A stretch of DNA of 50,976 nucleotides from an uncultured Eubacteriales bacterium (GTDB lineage Bacteria > Bacillota > Clostridia > Christensenellales > Aristaeellaceae): assembly GCA_902789365.1 (NCBI GenBank), contig CADANQ010000009.1, positions 1 through 50,976 on the forward strand. The letters are read 5' to 3'. Each line of letters begins with the position of its first letter. The stretch's first letter is position 1. The translations under genes were made by a program, and so were the position numbers. Under the pieces are notes generated by a model that saw nothing but the letters and a program-made list of their open reading frames with translations, did no database searches and had not been told where the DNA came from. Below, piece after piece: positions 6,760-15,217 of this stretch.

Positions 6760-8511
6760 TCAAACGCGCACGAACGCTTTGATGGTAGCCATTCCTGGAC
6801 TTTCGCCATACCGGAGGGGCCGGATCGTGTAGGCCCCAACCGCCGCGGGCACGATAAACGTTTCGGCGTAATGCACACGGAAGGGGACAAAGGCGCCCGT
6901 GGGACTCTCTACCAGGGCTTCCCGGCCTTCCACCAGATTCAGTACGTTCAGGTTGTCCCGGGTGTGATGGGTGACCGGCGCGTCAAACCAGTGCCGCCTC
7001 GTTTCGATGAATTCCCGCTCGTGGAGCCCGGTGCGCTCCTCGGTCACATGGTCATCGCTGCCGATCGTTTCCACACGGTTTACCAGATTGTTCATCACCC
7101 AATCTGTATCCCTGTCCAGCTGCACGCTGTTCATTCCATGTTCGATGTGGATGGGACGCGGCCTGCCGTCCAGGCCCAGCCGCTCCCAGTCCCACAGCTT
7201 GAAGGTAAAGATGTAGGGAGTGGCGCTGATCTCCAGCACCATGCAGTCCCTGCCGGAGCAATGGATGGTGCCGCCGGGAATCAGGAAATGGTCGTGCCTG
7301 CGGGCCGGAATGGCGTTGACGAATCGCTCCGCGTCAAAATGGCCCGTGGTCTGGCTTTCTTCCAGCGCGCGGCGCAGCGTTTCCCGGTCCGTGCCGGTTT
7401 TACAGCCCAGATATACGCGGGCGTTTTCCCCCGCGTCCAAAAGATAATAGCTTTCGTCCTGGGTATAGTGCATGCCGAAGCGGTCCTGAATGTATTCGGT
7501 CAGCGGATGTACCTGCAGGCTCAGATTGCCGCCCTCCATGGTATCCAGCAGGTCAAACCGGATGGGAAACTCCGCCCCGAAGCGGGCGTGGGTTTTATCG
7601 CCCAGCAATTCCTTCGGATGATAAAACACCAGGTCGATGGCCGGGATTTCCAGCACGATGCCGCCCACTTCCAGCAGCAGGCTGTTTTCTTCGGGCACGC
7701 AGTCAAAGCTCCAGGCATAATTTTTCGCGTCCGGCAGGCCAAACTTTTCTTTCATCCACTGGCCGCCCCAGACCCCCGGATCGAAGTAGGGCTTCAGCCG
7801 GAATGGCCGCGTCACCGCGGTGTCCAGGCCGCGCCTGAAAGCGCCGCCCGTCATCAGTTTGGGACAGGTTTCGTCGTTGGTGTCCAGCACATAATCGGCG
7901 CGGGAAAACAATTCCCGTTTGTGCCGGTCCAGCACCCGCCAGTCGATGAAAAAAGCGCGCTTGTATTTCCGCAGAACATCTTCCCGGTAATTATCGTCCA
8001 GCCAGTTGGCCAGCCGGCCGGAGCGGAAGCGCAATTGGATCTCCCACCGCGCCATGTCCGCGTAAACCAGGATGTCGGGCCGGCAAAGGTACGCGGCGCC
8101 TACGCCGAACACCAGCACAAGGCCCCGGGCCTCATCGATGGCCTGGCGCATGGCGTCCGTTTTTTCGGGCACAAAAAAATCCGCCAGCCGATGATGGGAC
8201 ATCACCCCGAATACCCGGTCGTCCGTAATATTGCAGCGCAGCATTTCCAGCGCTTTTTCCCGGCTGATCTGCGCGTCGCCGGCACGGAATACTGAGGCGG
8301 GCCGAAGCAGGGCCTGGAGCCGCGCCAGCGTTTCCTGTTCCCATACACCGTGGTAGCAATCCACGCACAGCACCGTTTTTTCCGCGCCCCGGGATCGGAC
8401 CGCGTCCATCAGCTCCCGCCCGACGGCGTCCCAGCCTGCCCGGGCGTATGCCGTTTTGTCCGTTTCCACATGGATCCTCGGAAACAAATCATAATTGCTC
8501 TGAAAACGCAT
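6760..8511 (-). CDS. Class I mannose-6-phosphate isomerase with extra N-terminal domain
   Basis: Interconverts mannose-6-phosphate and fructose-6-phosphate. It has 583 residues, against about 320-390 for a plain type I enzyme. The C-terminal half carries the cupin and zinc-site signatures: LQVHPL, DESYYLLDAG, then HFLIPGGTIHC and ISATPYIFTFKLWDW. The first ~230 residues form a separate alpha/beta domain without a P-loop; it resembles a nucleoside-kinase-like fold that has lost its ATP site, and its function is unknown to me. I chose the ATG at 8511 because AGAGGG lies just ahead; an ATG at 8538 is possible. The start overlaps the end of the ROK kinase gene by 23 bases, which implies translational coupling. 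As the last gene of the leftward operon it would bring mannose freed by the alpha-mannosidases into glycolysis. Confidence 0.85.
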   Translation of the reverse strand: MRFQSNYDLFPRIHVETDKTAYARAGWDAVGRELMDAVRSRGAEKTVLCVDCYHGVWEQETLARLQALLRPASVFRAGDAQISREKALEMLRCNITDDRVFGVMSHHRLADFFVPEKTDAMRQAIDEARGLVLVFGVGAAYLCRPDILVYADMARWEIQLRFRSGRLANWLDDNYREDVLRKYKRAFFIDWRVLDRHKRELFSRADYVLDTNDETCPKLMTGGAFRRGLDTAVTRPFRLKPYFDPGVWGGQWMKEKFGLPDAKNYAWSFDCVPEENSLLLEVGGIVLEIPAIDLVFYHPKELLGDKTHARFGAEFPIRFDLLDTMEGGNLSLQVHPLTEYIQDRFGMHYTQDESYYLLDAGENARVYLGCKTGTDRETLRRALEESQTTGHFDAERFVNAIPARRHDHFLIPGGTIHCSGRDCMVLEISATPYIFTFKLWDWERLGLDGRPRPIHIEHGMNSVQLDRDTDWVMNNLVNRVETIGSDDHVTEERTGLHEREFIETRRHWFDAPVTHHTRDNLNVLNLVEGREALVESPTGAFVPFRVHYAETFIVPAAVGAYTIRPLRYGESPGMATIKAFVRV

Positions 8512-9436
8512 TTTTCCCTCTTTTTTCTCTCTTTTCAAACAGGCCGGACAGGCCCAGTGCCACGGACGCCTCCGGGTTATCCGCAGCGGCGACGCGCACG
8601 CGGCCCCAGCAGTACCGATCCAGATGCGCCTGGATAGCCGATCGCATTTCGCGGATGCGCGACGCGCCGCCGCCGAGGATCAGCAGCTCCGGATCATAGG
8701 CGTTCACCAGATTGGCCGCGCCTGTGCACAGGGCGTTCAGTGCGCTTTGAAACACGTCCCTGCACACTTTGTCGCCCGCTTCCCGGCCCTCCGTCAGCGC
8801 GCGGTAATCGATGCGTTCCGATTTTTTCAGCACACTGCGGTCAAAGCCCGGATGCTCCCGGGCGAGGCCCGGCAGCGCCCAGGTGCCGGCATAGGCTTCC
8901 AGACAGCCCACATTGCCGCAGGTGCATGGACGCGGGCGGTCGTGGGCGATGGCGATGTGCCCGCCCATAATCCCCATGGCGCCATGCTTTCCCGTAAGCA
9001 ATCGTCCCCGGGAATAAGCGGCGGTGCCGATGCCTGTGCCCACCATCATCAGCGCCGCGCTGTCGCAGCCGCGCCCCGCGCCGTAATCCATTTCCCCGCA
9101 GAGCGCTGCCGCGGCGTCGTTGATCAGCTTAAGTTCCAGTCCAAAGCGTTCCTTTGCCCAGCCCGCGAAATCGGTCTCCGCCGCGTCTGTATACTTATCG
9201 TTGATACACAGCACCCGCTGATTTTGCATATCCACGATACCGGGATACGCAAAGCCGATGCCGCGGCATTCCGCGATTCCTGCCATGCCGGCGGCCTGCG
9301 CCGCGATCGAGTCCAGCGCTGCCCGCGTCGGCATGTCGCTTCGGATGGGAAACACGTTCAATTCCAGTACGCGACCGTCGTCCACGATCGCCAGCTTTAC
9401 CCTGGAGCCGCCCAGGTCAATACCCAGTATTTTCAT
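8489..9436 (-). CDS. ROK-family sugar kinase
   Basis: A 315-residue protein. The N-terminal ATP phosphate-binding loop is LGIDLGGSRVK. The catalytic aspartate is D107 in INDAAAA. The second phosphate loop is GTGIGTA, and the ROK zinc site is H160 with C171, C173 and C178 in the CTCGNVGCLE stretch. No helix-turn-helix precedes it, so it is a kinase rather than a NagC/XylR-type repressor. Members phosphorylate glucose, mannose, fructose or N-acylated amino sugars. Being coupled to a mannose-6-phosphate isomerase, it is most likely a hexokinase that makes mannose-6-phosphate, but this is inference from context. It follows the glycosidase gene by 22 bases in the same operon. Confidence 0.9.
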   Translation of the reverse strand: MKILGIDLGGSRVKLAIVDDGRVLELNVFPIRSDMPTRAALDSIAAQAAGMAGIAECRGIGFAYPGIVDMQNQRVLCINDKYTDAAETDFAGWAKERFGLELKLINDAAAALCGEMDYGAGRGCDSAALMMVGTGIGTAAYSRGRLLTGKHGAMGIMGGHIAIAHDRPRPCTCGNVGCLEAYAGTWALPGLAREHPGFDRSVLKKSERIDYRALTEGREAGDKVCRDVFQSALNALCTGAANLVNAYDPELLILGGGASRIREMRSAIQAHLDRYCWGRVRVAAADNPEASVALGLSGLFEKREKRGKNAFSEQL

Positions 9437-9458
9437 AGTATTATTCTTTTAACTCCGA

Positions 9459-10766
9459 TTATCGTTTTCCGACGCTCAGACGCAGTTCCCTGCCGCGGAC
9501 CTTGAGGCCGGTCAGCGTTCCGAAAGCAGCGTTTCCCGGCAGGAACGCCTGCCCGGGAGTTCCTTCCTCATCCAGACCGAAAACGCCGTAAAACACCATG
9601 GCCAGCAGCGCCGTCGCGCTCCAGGTCTGCCAGGCGCAGGAGCGCCATTCCAGGTATTCCCCCCCGCCCTCCTGGATTCCGCCGTAGATGCGGCCGTCCT
9701 CCGGGTGGTAGATTTCGGCGAACTGTCCGTCCCGTGCGGCATGGCCGGCAAGGGCGGAAATCTCCCGGGAAAACAGATCGCCCCGTCCGGCCCTGAGCGC
9801 CGCCAGCGCCCAGAAGCCCTGAATATGCGGCCAGACGGTGCCGCAGTGCCGTCCGTAACCGGAGGCGTTATAAGGCGGAAAAGGCGGCCACACGCAGGGA
9901 ACGCCGTGGTCCGTCAGATGCGCGTGATCAAAAACGGAACGCGCCCGGTCTTTGTCCGCGATACCGAACAGGACGGCGAAGGCGAGCCCCAGGCTTTCCT
10001 GAGCGTCACATTCCCCCGCAAGGTAGTCATACAGTCCGGTATCCGGATTCCAGAATGCGCGGTTGACGGCCTCCTTTATTTTGTCCGCCTGCGCGGAAAA
10101 ACGGACGGGATCCTCGCCCAGAGCTTCCGCCAGGCGGGCCAGCACGCGGAAAGCGTGCTCGTACACGCAGTTTGTGGACAGCGCTTTCATGGGGATGCCG
10201 CCGCCGACGGGTACGCGCAAATCCGGATGCTCGGCGCTCCAGCGCAGGATGGAAGAACACAGGGATGCATTCCGGTAACGGAGGGGGTAAGCGGAAACGC
10301 CGTCCCCGTATACGGCGGGGCCGCGGAACAGCCCGTCGGAAGCATCGTATTCTTCCCGGAGGCAGACGTCCATCGTCCGGCGGATCGCGTCGTAGGCAAG
10401 ACGGGCGAAGGAGGCGTCCCCGGTGGTTTTCCAAAGGCGTTCCGCGCCCAGCGCCCAGATGATCCGGTCCCAGTACTGTCCGCCGATCACGGTCTCTCCG
10501 CGGCGCGCTTCCAGTACGGACAAAAGTGTGTTCCGGGCAAGACATGGGTCCAGCAGGGCGGCGGCGAAATACACGTTGACGGCGGCGTCCCGTGTCCAGG
10601 GGGAGGGGTAATCCAGCCCGGCCATGAGGCAGGCCTGGGGCTCCGTAAGCAAACCGGAGGAAACACGCCTGGTATTGATGGCAAACGCCCCCAGCGCCAG
10701 GCGAAAGGCGCGCTCCAACGTTTCGTCGCCGCAGGCAAATTCAGGGATGTCAATCATCATGCGCAT
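9459..10766 (-). CDS. Six-hairpin glycoside hydrolase (MGH1/GH63-like)
   Basis: 435 residues, no signal peptide, so cytoplasmic. The pattern of an (alpha/alpha)6-barrel glycosidase is visible: PSPWTRDAAVNVYFA near residue 55-70, GGQYWDRIIWALGA, ASGYGRHCGTVWPH-IQGFWALAA around 300, and YLEWRSCAWQTWSA near the C-terminus. Acidic residues in the WTRD and EYLEW blocks are the likely catalytic pair. The closest recollection is the mannosylglycerate-hydrolase/GH63 type; GH15- or GH133-like enzymes are alternatives, and GH125 is unlikely because its conserved WLRDS-type block is absent. The ATG at 10766 has AAGGAAG ahead. It lies 39 bases after the activase gene in the leftward operon and probably trims an imported oligosaccharide; the linkage is unknown. 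Confidence 0.68.
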   Translation of the reverse strand: MRMMIDIPEFACGDETLERAFRLALGAFAINTRRVSSGLLTEPQACLMAGLDYPSPWTRDAAVNVYFAAALLDPCLARNTLLSVLEARRGETVIGGQYWDRIIWALGAERLWKTTGDASFARLAYDAIRRTMDVCLREEYDASDGLFRGPAVYGDGVSAYPLRYRNASLCSSILRWSAEHPDLRVPVGGGIPMKALSTNCVYEHAFRVLARLAEALGEDPVRFSAQADKIKEAVNRAFWNPDTGLYDYLAGECDAQESLGLAFAVLFGIADKDRARSVFDHAHLTDHGVPCVWPPFPPYNASGYGRHCGTVWPHIQGFWALAALRAGRGDLFSREISALAGHAARDGQFAEIYHPEDGRIYGGIQEGGGEYLEWRSCAWQTWSATALLAMVFYGVFGLDEEGTPGQAFLPGNAAFGTLTGLKVRGRELRLSVGKR

Positions 10767-10805
10767 ACGCTTCCTTTGCGGGCCGCTGCCGCGATTTAGT
10801 CATCA

Positions 10806-11684
10806 TCAAAGAAAAACCGGCACCGGGCACAGAGCGGAAAGCTGCCGGTGCCACGAAAGCACGGTTTCCTCGGAAGGGGAATGAAAGCCGTCCCGCGCAA
10901 GGCCCAGCTGCGTCCGCTTGTCATTGCCCAGCGCGTGATAGGGCAGCAGATCCACCCGCCGGATGCCGGGCAGATCCCCGAGCAGCCGGGCGATCCCCTC
11001 GAAATGGGAGGGCGTATCGTTCACGCCGGGGATCACGGGGCAGCGAAGCACGATATTCGCGCCGCGGCCGTGAAGCGTTTTCAGGTTTTTGCGGATCAAA
11101 CGGTTGTCCGTGCCGGTCCATCTGCGATGGGCTTCGGGATCGGTGATTTTCCAGTCGTACAGAAAACAGTCGATCAGCGGGAGCAGCGGCTCGATGGCTT
11201 CCCACGGCGCGCAGCCGCACGTTTCCAGCATGACGCCGATGCCGTTTTCATTTAAGAGGCCGGCCAGCTCCAGCACAAAATCCGCCTGGAACAGGGGCTC
11301 TCCACCGCTGATGGTGACGCCGCCGCGCCGGCGGAAAAAGGGTTTGTCCGGAAGCACGCGGCGCAGCACGTCCCCGGCGCTCATCTCTGTGCCGATGACT
11401 CTGCACGCCTCCGCGGAACAGACGGACACACACAGCCCGCAGCCGGTGCAGCGGGAGGAATCATACGCCCCCGCCTTTCCCCGGGCGCCGGATGGGCAGA
11501 TCTGGCAGGACCCGCAGTGCGTACATCGGGAGGGAAGCACCATCGCCTGGGGATGCGGCCGCTGCATTTCGGGATTGTGGCACCAGGCGCAGCGCAGCGG
11601 GCATCCCTTCAGGTACACGCTGGTCCGGATGCCCGGTCCGTCGTTGACAGACATGGATATGATATCGCCGATGATTCCGTTCAT
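10806..11684 (-). CDS. Glycyl radical enzyme activase (radical SAM)
   Basis: 292 residues from the ATG at 11684, where the typical opening GDIISMSVNDGPGIRTS begins. The radical SAM cluster is C28-x3-C32-x2-C35 (CPLRCAWC). An inserted bacterial ferredoxin-like region supplies two further four-cysteine sets, C54/57/60/63 and C79/82/85/89, as in activases of choline lyase, glycerol dehydratase and related enzymes, and unlike the short pyruvate formate-lyase activase. TISGGEPLFQ is the SAM-binding GGE motif. It would use SAM and an electron to abstract hydrogen from the glycine of the neighbouring GRE. A 157-base gap separates it from the GRE stop. No strong ribosome binding site is visible; an in-frame ATG at 11699 is an alternative start. 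The extra upstream open frame to 11828 is not protein-like. Confidence 0.93.
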   Translation of the reverse strand: MNGIIGDIISMSVNDGPGIRTSVYLKGCPLRCAWCHNPEMQRPHPQAMVLPSRCTHCGSCQICPSGARGKAGAYDSSRCTGCGLCVSVCSAEACRVIGTEMSAGDVLRRVLPDKPFFRRRGGVTISGGEPLFQADFVLELAGLLNENGIGVMLETCGCAPWEAIEPLLPLIDCFLYDWKITDPEAHRRWTGTDNRLIRKNLKTLHGRGANIVLRCPVIPGVNDTPSHFEGIARLLGDLPGIRRVDLLPYHALGNDKRTQLGLARDGFHSPSEETVLSWHRQLSALCPVPVFL

Positions 11685-11840
11685 AGCGTTCTGTCCCATT
11701 CCGCGTTCTGATGAAAAACAAACAAATATCCGGAAATCAAGCGATGCCGAAGATGATCCCCGCGGCTTTCCCGGAAAGGGGGTGCCGGAAACCGCTTTTT
11801 GTTTCCAAAGAGCGGTTTTCCAATGCATCGTATCGTTTTG

Positions 11841-14111
11841 TCAGTACATGGCGCGGGACAGCATATCCGCCTGGGTGCCCGGATCCAGATTGACAAAGCG
11901 CGCGCTGAAACCGCCCACGCGCACAAACAGGTTCTGGTGCAATTCGGGATGGATCATGGCGTCCTCCATCTCGCCCCGGTCCATCACGCTGATGTTCAGG
12001 GACAGGATGCCCAGGTCGAAAGCGGTCCGGATCAGGTCCTCCACGTCATCGGGGTGCTTGGTGAACAGCGACCTGCTCAGCTTCAGGTTCTGCGCCGTTC
12101 CGGCGGTCAGGTCCATCCGTGTGGAAGCCACGGAGCGCAGCATGGCGGGCAAGCCGCTGTGGTCCATGCCGGCCATGGGATTGTTGCCGTTGGACAGAAA
12201 GGTGCCCGCATGCCGGCCATCCGCCGTAGCGAGGGTGAATCGGCCCAGATCCACGTTGGCACCGTTATTGATCATGACCACCAGATACGAGGAGAGCCCC
12301 TGAGCCTGGGCCTGGCGGGCGGTTGTCTGGAAGACGTGGGTGTTCACCCTGCGCGCCATTTCATCCGCCGCGGGATCGTCGTTGCCGAATTTCGGGCAGC
12401 CCAGCAGCCGGCGGCGCAGCGATTCGTGGCCTTCAAAATCCGCGTCCAGGATGTTCACCAGTTCGCGGAGGGAGAGCAGTTTTTTCTCGTACACCACTTC
12501 GCGGATGGCGGTCAGGCTGTCGGCCACCGTGGTGTTGCCATAGGTTTCATAGGTGCCGGCAAGGTACCGTACCCCGCCGGAAACAAGCGGCTTCGCCCGC
12601 GCCACGCAGTCGTCCATCAGCAGGCTCATCATCAGCATCACGCCGTTTTCACGCACCGTGTCGTAGACCAGCCGCTGATGGCGGGCGGCGATTTCCGTAA
12701 AGTACTCCACCTGCTTTTGATAGGCGTCCATCAGCTTTTCAAAGGTATCGAAATCCTCCGGCGCGCCCAGATCGAGCCCATGGGGACAGCGGCGGATGGG
12801 GTCGGTGCCTTGGTGCAGGGTCACTTCCAGGGCTTTGGCCAGATTGATGATATCGTTGGGTGTTCCGATACTGCGGTGCCCCAGCACATATTCTCCGCAG
12901 CCGAAGAAGCCGTACTGTTCCGCTTCCCGTTGCGAAACATGCATGGTATTCCGCACGGCGCAGACGGAGGCTTCGTCGTTAAAGAGCAGCGGATAGGTCA
13001 TGCCGTCCTCCAGCATGCTTAAGGCCAGGTCCATCACTTCCTTTGAAAGGCCCTTGTACACGCGGAGGGAAAATTCCGGCTTCAGCTCCCGGAACCGCAT
13101 GCCGGCCTTCATGATCGCCAGGGATACCCGGTCGGCGTTTTCCGGATTCCTTCGACCCATGCCGCCCATGACGATCCGCCCGTCCCGGGAATCGCTGTCC
13201 AGCATCAGGCGGTAGAACGAAAGCAAAAGAGCGATGGCGTCCTCCTCCGACAGGCTTCCCTCCTCCAGTCCCCGCGTATAGAGATCGCCCAGATAAACGT
13301 CCATGCGGCCGAAATCCCGGCCGCCGGCCATGGCGGAGTAGAACCACACCAGCTGCAGCGTGTCCCGGAAGGTTTGGGGCGGGCCGCTTTGAAGCCGGGA
13401 CAGGCTTTCCAGGATGGGACTCAGCCATGCCGGGTCCGCGCCGTCCCGCAGCAGGGCCTGCAGATCACTTTCATACCGGGCGAGAATGGACATCAGCAGG
13501 TCCGTCAGGGACGAAAGGGCCGCTAAAAACGCCCGCTGGTCTTCGGAAAGGGAAGCGTCGTCCATCCGGGCCATCGTTTCCTTTTTCAGGCCGGGCAGCC
13601 CCAAACGCACCAGCTTGTCGTAATCCAGTTGGGAAAAAACCAGCCGGTACAGGCCGAAGATTACGCCGGATTCGGAGGCCCAGAGGTCGCTGGGCATCTC
13701 GCGGCGCATGGTTTCATCGAATTTCGCGCGTACCTTGCCGTTGACGTTCTCTTTTTCCCAGAACGCGATCAGCTCCGCGATGGCGGCGCGGCGCTCCTCC
13801 GTCTGGGAAGGGCGGTTCATCACCCGCTCCAGGCGGCCGAAATCCGCGTAGAAGGATACGTTGTCCAGCCCGTTCCAGTCGTCATTCCAGTAGCTCGGAG
13901 CGACACCCAGCGGACGAAAAACACGCCGTCCGACCAGCAGATCCCCCTCCTGAATCGGGGCCGCGGCGGCGGGAAGAGCGACCTCCAGGCATTTCAGCTC
14001 GCGAAGGGGAAGCGAAGCGCGTGTATACTCCCGGTAAACCTGCGTATACCGAAACTCAACGGACAGGCTGTCCTCCAGATGGCAGTCGTCCCAGGAATAA
14101 TAGCCTCTCAT
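11841..14111 (-). CDS. Glycyl radical enzyme, dehydratase/lyase class, substrate unknown
   Basis: 756 residues from the ATG at 14111, preceded by GGGGGA with 7-base spacing; a GTG at 14138 is less likely. The radical glycine is G734 in RVGGFSARF. The thiyl cysteine is C405 in FFGCGEYVLG, and E407 makes the C-x-E pair used by GRE eliminases and dehydratases (choline lyase, glycerol and propanediol dehydratase). Pyruvate formate-lyase instead has adjacent cysteines. Other family marks are NTTVADSLTAI and KFGNDDPAADEM. The proline that normally follows the glutamate (GCVEP) is replaced by tyrosine, and R-V-S-G-Y has become R-V-G-G-F, so it belongs to none of the characterised types I recall. It is the first gene of a leftward operon that also encodes its activase, a glycosidase, a sugar kinase and an isomerase. 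Its substrate is probably a polyol or sugar-derived diol, which is inference only. Confidence 0.9.
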   Translation of the reverse strand: MRGYYSWDDCHLEDSLSVEFRYTQVYREYTRASLPLRELKCLEVALPAAAAPIQEGDLLVGRRVFRPLGVAPSYWNDDWNGLDNVSFYADFGRLERVMNRPSQTEERRAAIAELIAFWEKENVNGKVRAKFDETMRREMPSDLWASESGVIFGLYRLVFSQLDYDKLVRLGLPGLKKETMARMDDASLSEDQRAFLAALSSLTDLLMSILARYESDLQALLRDGADPAWLSPILESLSRLQSGPPQTFRDTLQLVWFYSAMAGGRDFGRMDVYLGDLYTRGLEEGSLSEEDAIALLLSFYRLMLDSDSRDGRIVMGGMGRRNPENADRVSLAIMKAGMRFRELKPEFSLRVYKGLSKEVMDLALSMLEDGMTYPLLFNDEASVCAVRNTMHVSQREAEQYGFFGCGEYVLGHRSIGTPNDIINLAKALEVTLHQGTDPIRRCPHGLDLGAPEDFDTFEKLMDAYQKQVEYFTEIAARHQRLVYDTVRENGVMLMMSLLMDDCVARAKPLVSGGVRYLAGTYETYGNTTVADSLTAIREVVYEKKLLSLRELVNILDADFEGHESLRRRLLGCPKFGNDDPAADEMARRVNTHVFQTTARQAQAQGLSSYLVVMINNGANVDLGRFTLATADGRHAGTFLSNGNNPMAGMDHSGLPAMLRSVASTRMDLTAGTAQNLKLSRSLFTKHPDDVEDLIRTAFDLGILSLNISVMDRGEMEDAMIHPELHQNLFVRVGGFSARFVNLDPGTQADMLSRAMY

Positions 14112-14147
14112 TGATGATTCCCCCATCTTTATTCTCACTGAATGTCT

Positions 14148-14209
14148 TTGTTCCTGTTTTATATTTTATATTGTAAGAGAACCGGAAATAAAACAAAGTG
14201 CAGGAACAA
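14148..14209. promoter_or_regulatory. Inverted repeat TTGTTCCTG in the AraC/GRE divergent region
   Basis: TTGTTCCTG (14148-14156) and its exact complement CAGGAACAA (14201-14209) flank 44 AT-rich bases between the GRE and araC-type genes. The same TTGTTCC core recurs at the other glycan promoter near 29.6 kb. It is a candidate operator for the AraC-type regulator. For the GRE operon, a minus-strand TATAAT (14214-14219) is visible, but with no good -35 box, consistent with activator dependence. Confidence 0.5.
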
Positions 14210-14281
14210 GCGCATTATATGCAAAAAGTAAGATGAACCCGGGCATAAAACCGGATGCATGTGAACAGGCGGATACAAAAC

Positions 14282-14310
14282 TTTACATTCCGGCGAAAGG
14301 ACGGTATAAT
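14282..14310 (+). promoter_or_regulatory. Promoter of the AraC-type regulator
   Basis: TTTACA at 14282-14287, a 17-bp spacer and TATAAT at 14305-14310. GGAGG at 14324-14328 and the ATG at 14337 follow directly. Confidence 0.8.
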
Positions 14311-14336
14311 GAGGGTAACTGACGGAGGCGTTTGAC

Positions 14337-15068
14337 ATGCTGATTGAATACGGCAACACAACGGTGAAGCCAAATTGGGAACTGAATGAGGAAGCGCCGG
14401 CCGGTTATTCCCGGATTTATTATGTAATCGGCGGAGACGCGGCGTATGAATCCGCTGAAGAAAAGCAGGCTTTGAAACCCGGCCGTCTGTACGTGCTGCC
14501 CTCAACGGAGCCGTACCGTGTACAGCGGAACCCTGCCCTGGATTTTACCTGCACCTATCTGCATGTGGTGTTCAGCCGGTACCGCGTCAGCGGGCTGATC
14601 GAAATGGAGGTTCCCCCGGACAGCTGCCTGTGCCAGATGATCCGGACCGTCCAGAAAGCCATTTCGGAAACGAGGATCGAGCTGTTGGAGCAGCTGGCGG
14701 AATCGTTTGCCCTGTTCCTGAAAGGCAACGATCATTTCGTGCAGAATTCCCTTATGCTGACGCAGGTGCAGCAGTACATCGGCAATCATATTTCCGAGGA
14801 AATCACCATCGAACAGCTGAGCCAGCTGTTCAGCTATCACCCGAATTATTTCATCCGCCTGTTTCGGCGGGAAACAGGTTACACCCCTTACCAGTATATA
14901 ATCCAGCAGCGGATGCAGTACGCCGTGACGCAGCTGAACATCGGTCTGACCAACGACACAGTCTGCTATGCCTGCGGATATACGGATTCCAGCACGTTTA
15001 CCCGCGCTTTCCGCAAATACTACGGGGTCGCCCCGCAAAAATACCGCAAGGGGTTCCGCAAGCCCTGA
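14337..15068 (+). CDS. AraC-family transcriptional regulator
   Basis: 243 residues. An N-terminal cupin-like sensor part (about 1-140) is followed by two helix-turn-helix units. The first is ITIEQLSQLFSYHPNYFIRLFRRETG, broken here as ITIEQLSQLF and the recognition part HPNYFIRLF; the second contains DTVCYACGYTDSSTF and ends TRAFRKYYGVAPQKYRK, the classical AraC signature. The ATG at 14337 has a perfect GGAGG 8 bases upstream and its own promoter. The gene is divergent from the GRE operon and 149 bases ahead of the sugar transporter genes, so it most likely controls both from the intergenic repeats at 14148-14209. The sugar effector is unknown. Activation is the usual mode in this family. Confidence 0.92.
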   Translation: MLIEYGNTTVKPNWELNEEAPAGYSRIYYVIGGDAAYESAEEKQALKPGRLYVLPSTEPYRVQRNPALDFTCTYLHVVFSRYRVSGLIEMEVPPDSCLCQMIRTVQKAISETRIELLEQLAESFALFLKGNDHFVQNSLMLTQVQQYIGNHISEEITIEQLSQLFSYHPNYFIRLFRRETGYTPYQYIIQQRMQYAVTQLNIGLTNDTVCYACGYTDSSTFTRAFRKYYGVAPQKYRKGFRKP

Positions 15069-15217
15069 CAAGGGACGATCTGAATATTTATACTGACCCA
15101 TAGTTAGTTTTTGCACATTATATATTTACTGCGGCACTTTTCGGAACGGGCAATCATTGTTACAATTGAACAGAATTGAAGGCGGCTGTTTGCATACAAT
15201 ACAGGGGAGGATTCACT

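Noticed and set aside
6871-8295. 474-codon plus-strand frame opposite the mannose-6-phosphate isomerase
   Set aside because: A mirror frame caused by high GC; the minus-strand gene has unmistakable family motifs.
9459-10766. Identification as a GH125 exo-alpha-1,6-mannosidase
   Set aside because: The length fits and the context is tempting, but the conserved GH125-type WLRDS block is absent and the repeats match MGH1/GH63-like barrels better.
11841-14111. Identification of the glycyl radical enzyme as pyruvate formate-lyase
   Set aside because: It has one active-site cysteine followed by x-Glu rather than the adjacent Cys-Cys pair, and the activase has extra iron-sulfur clusters.
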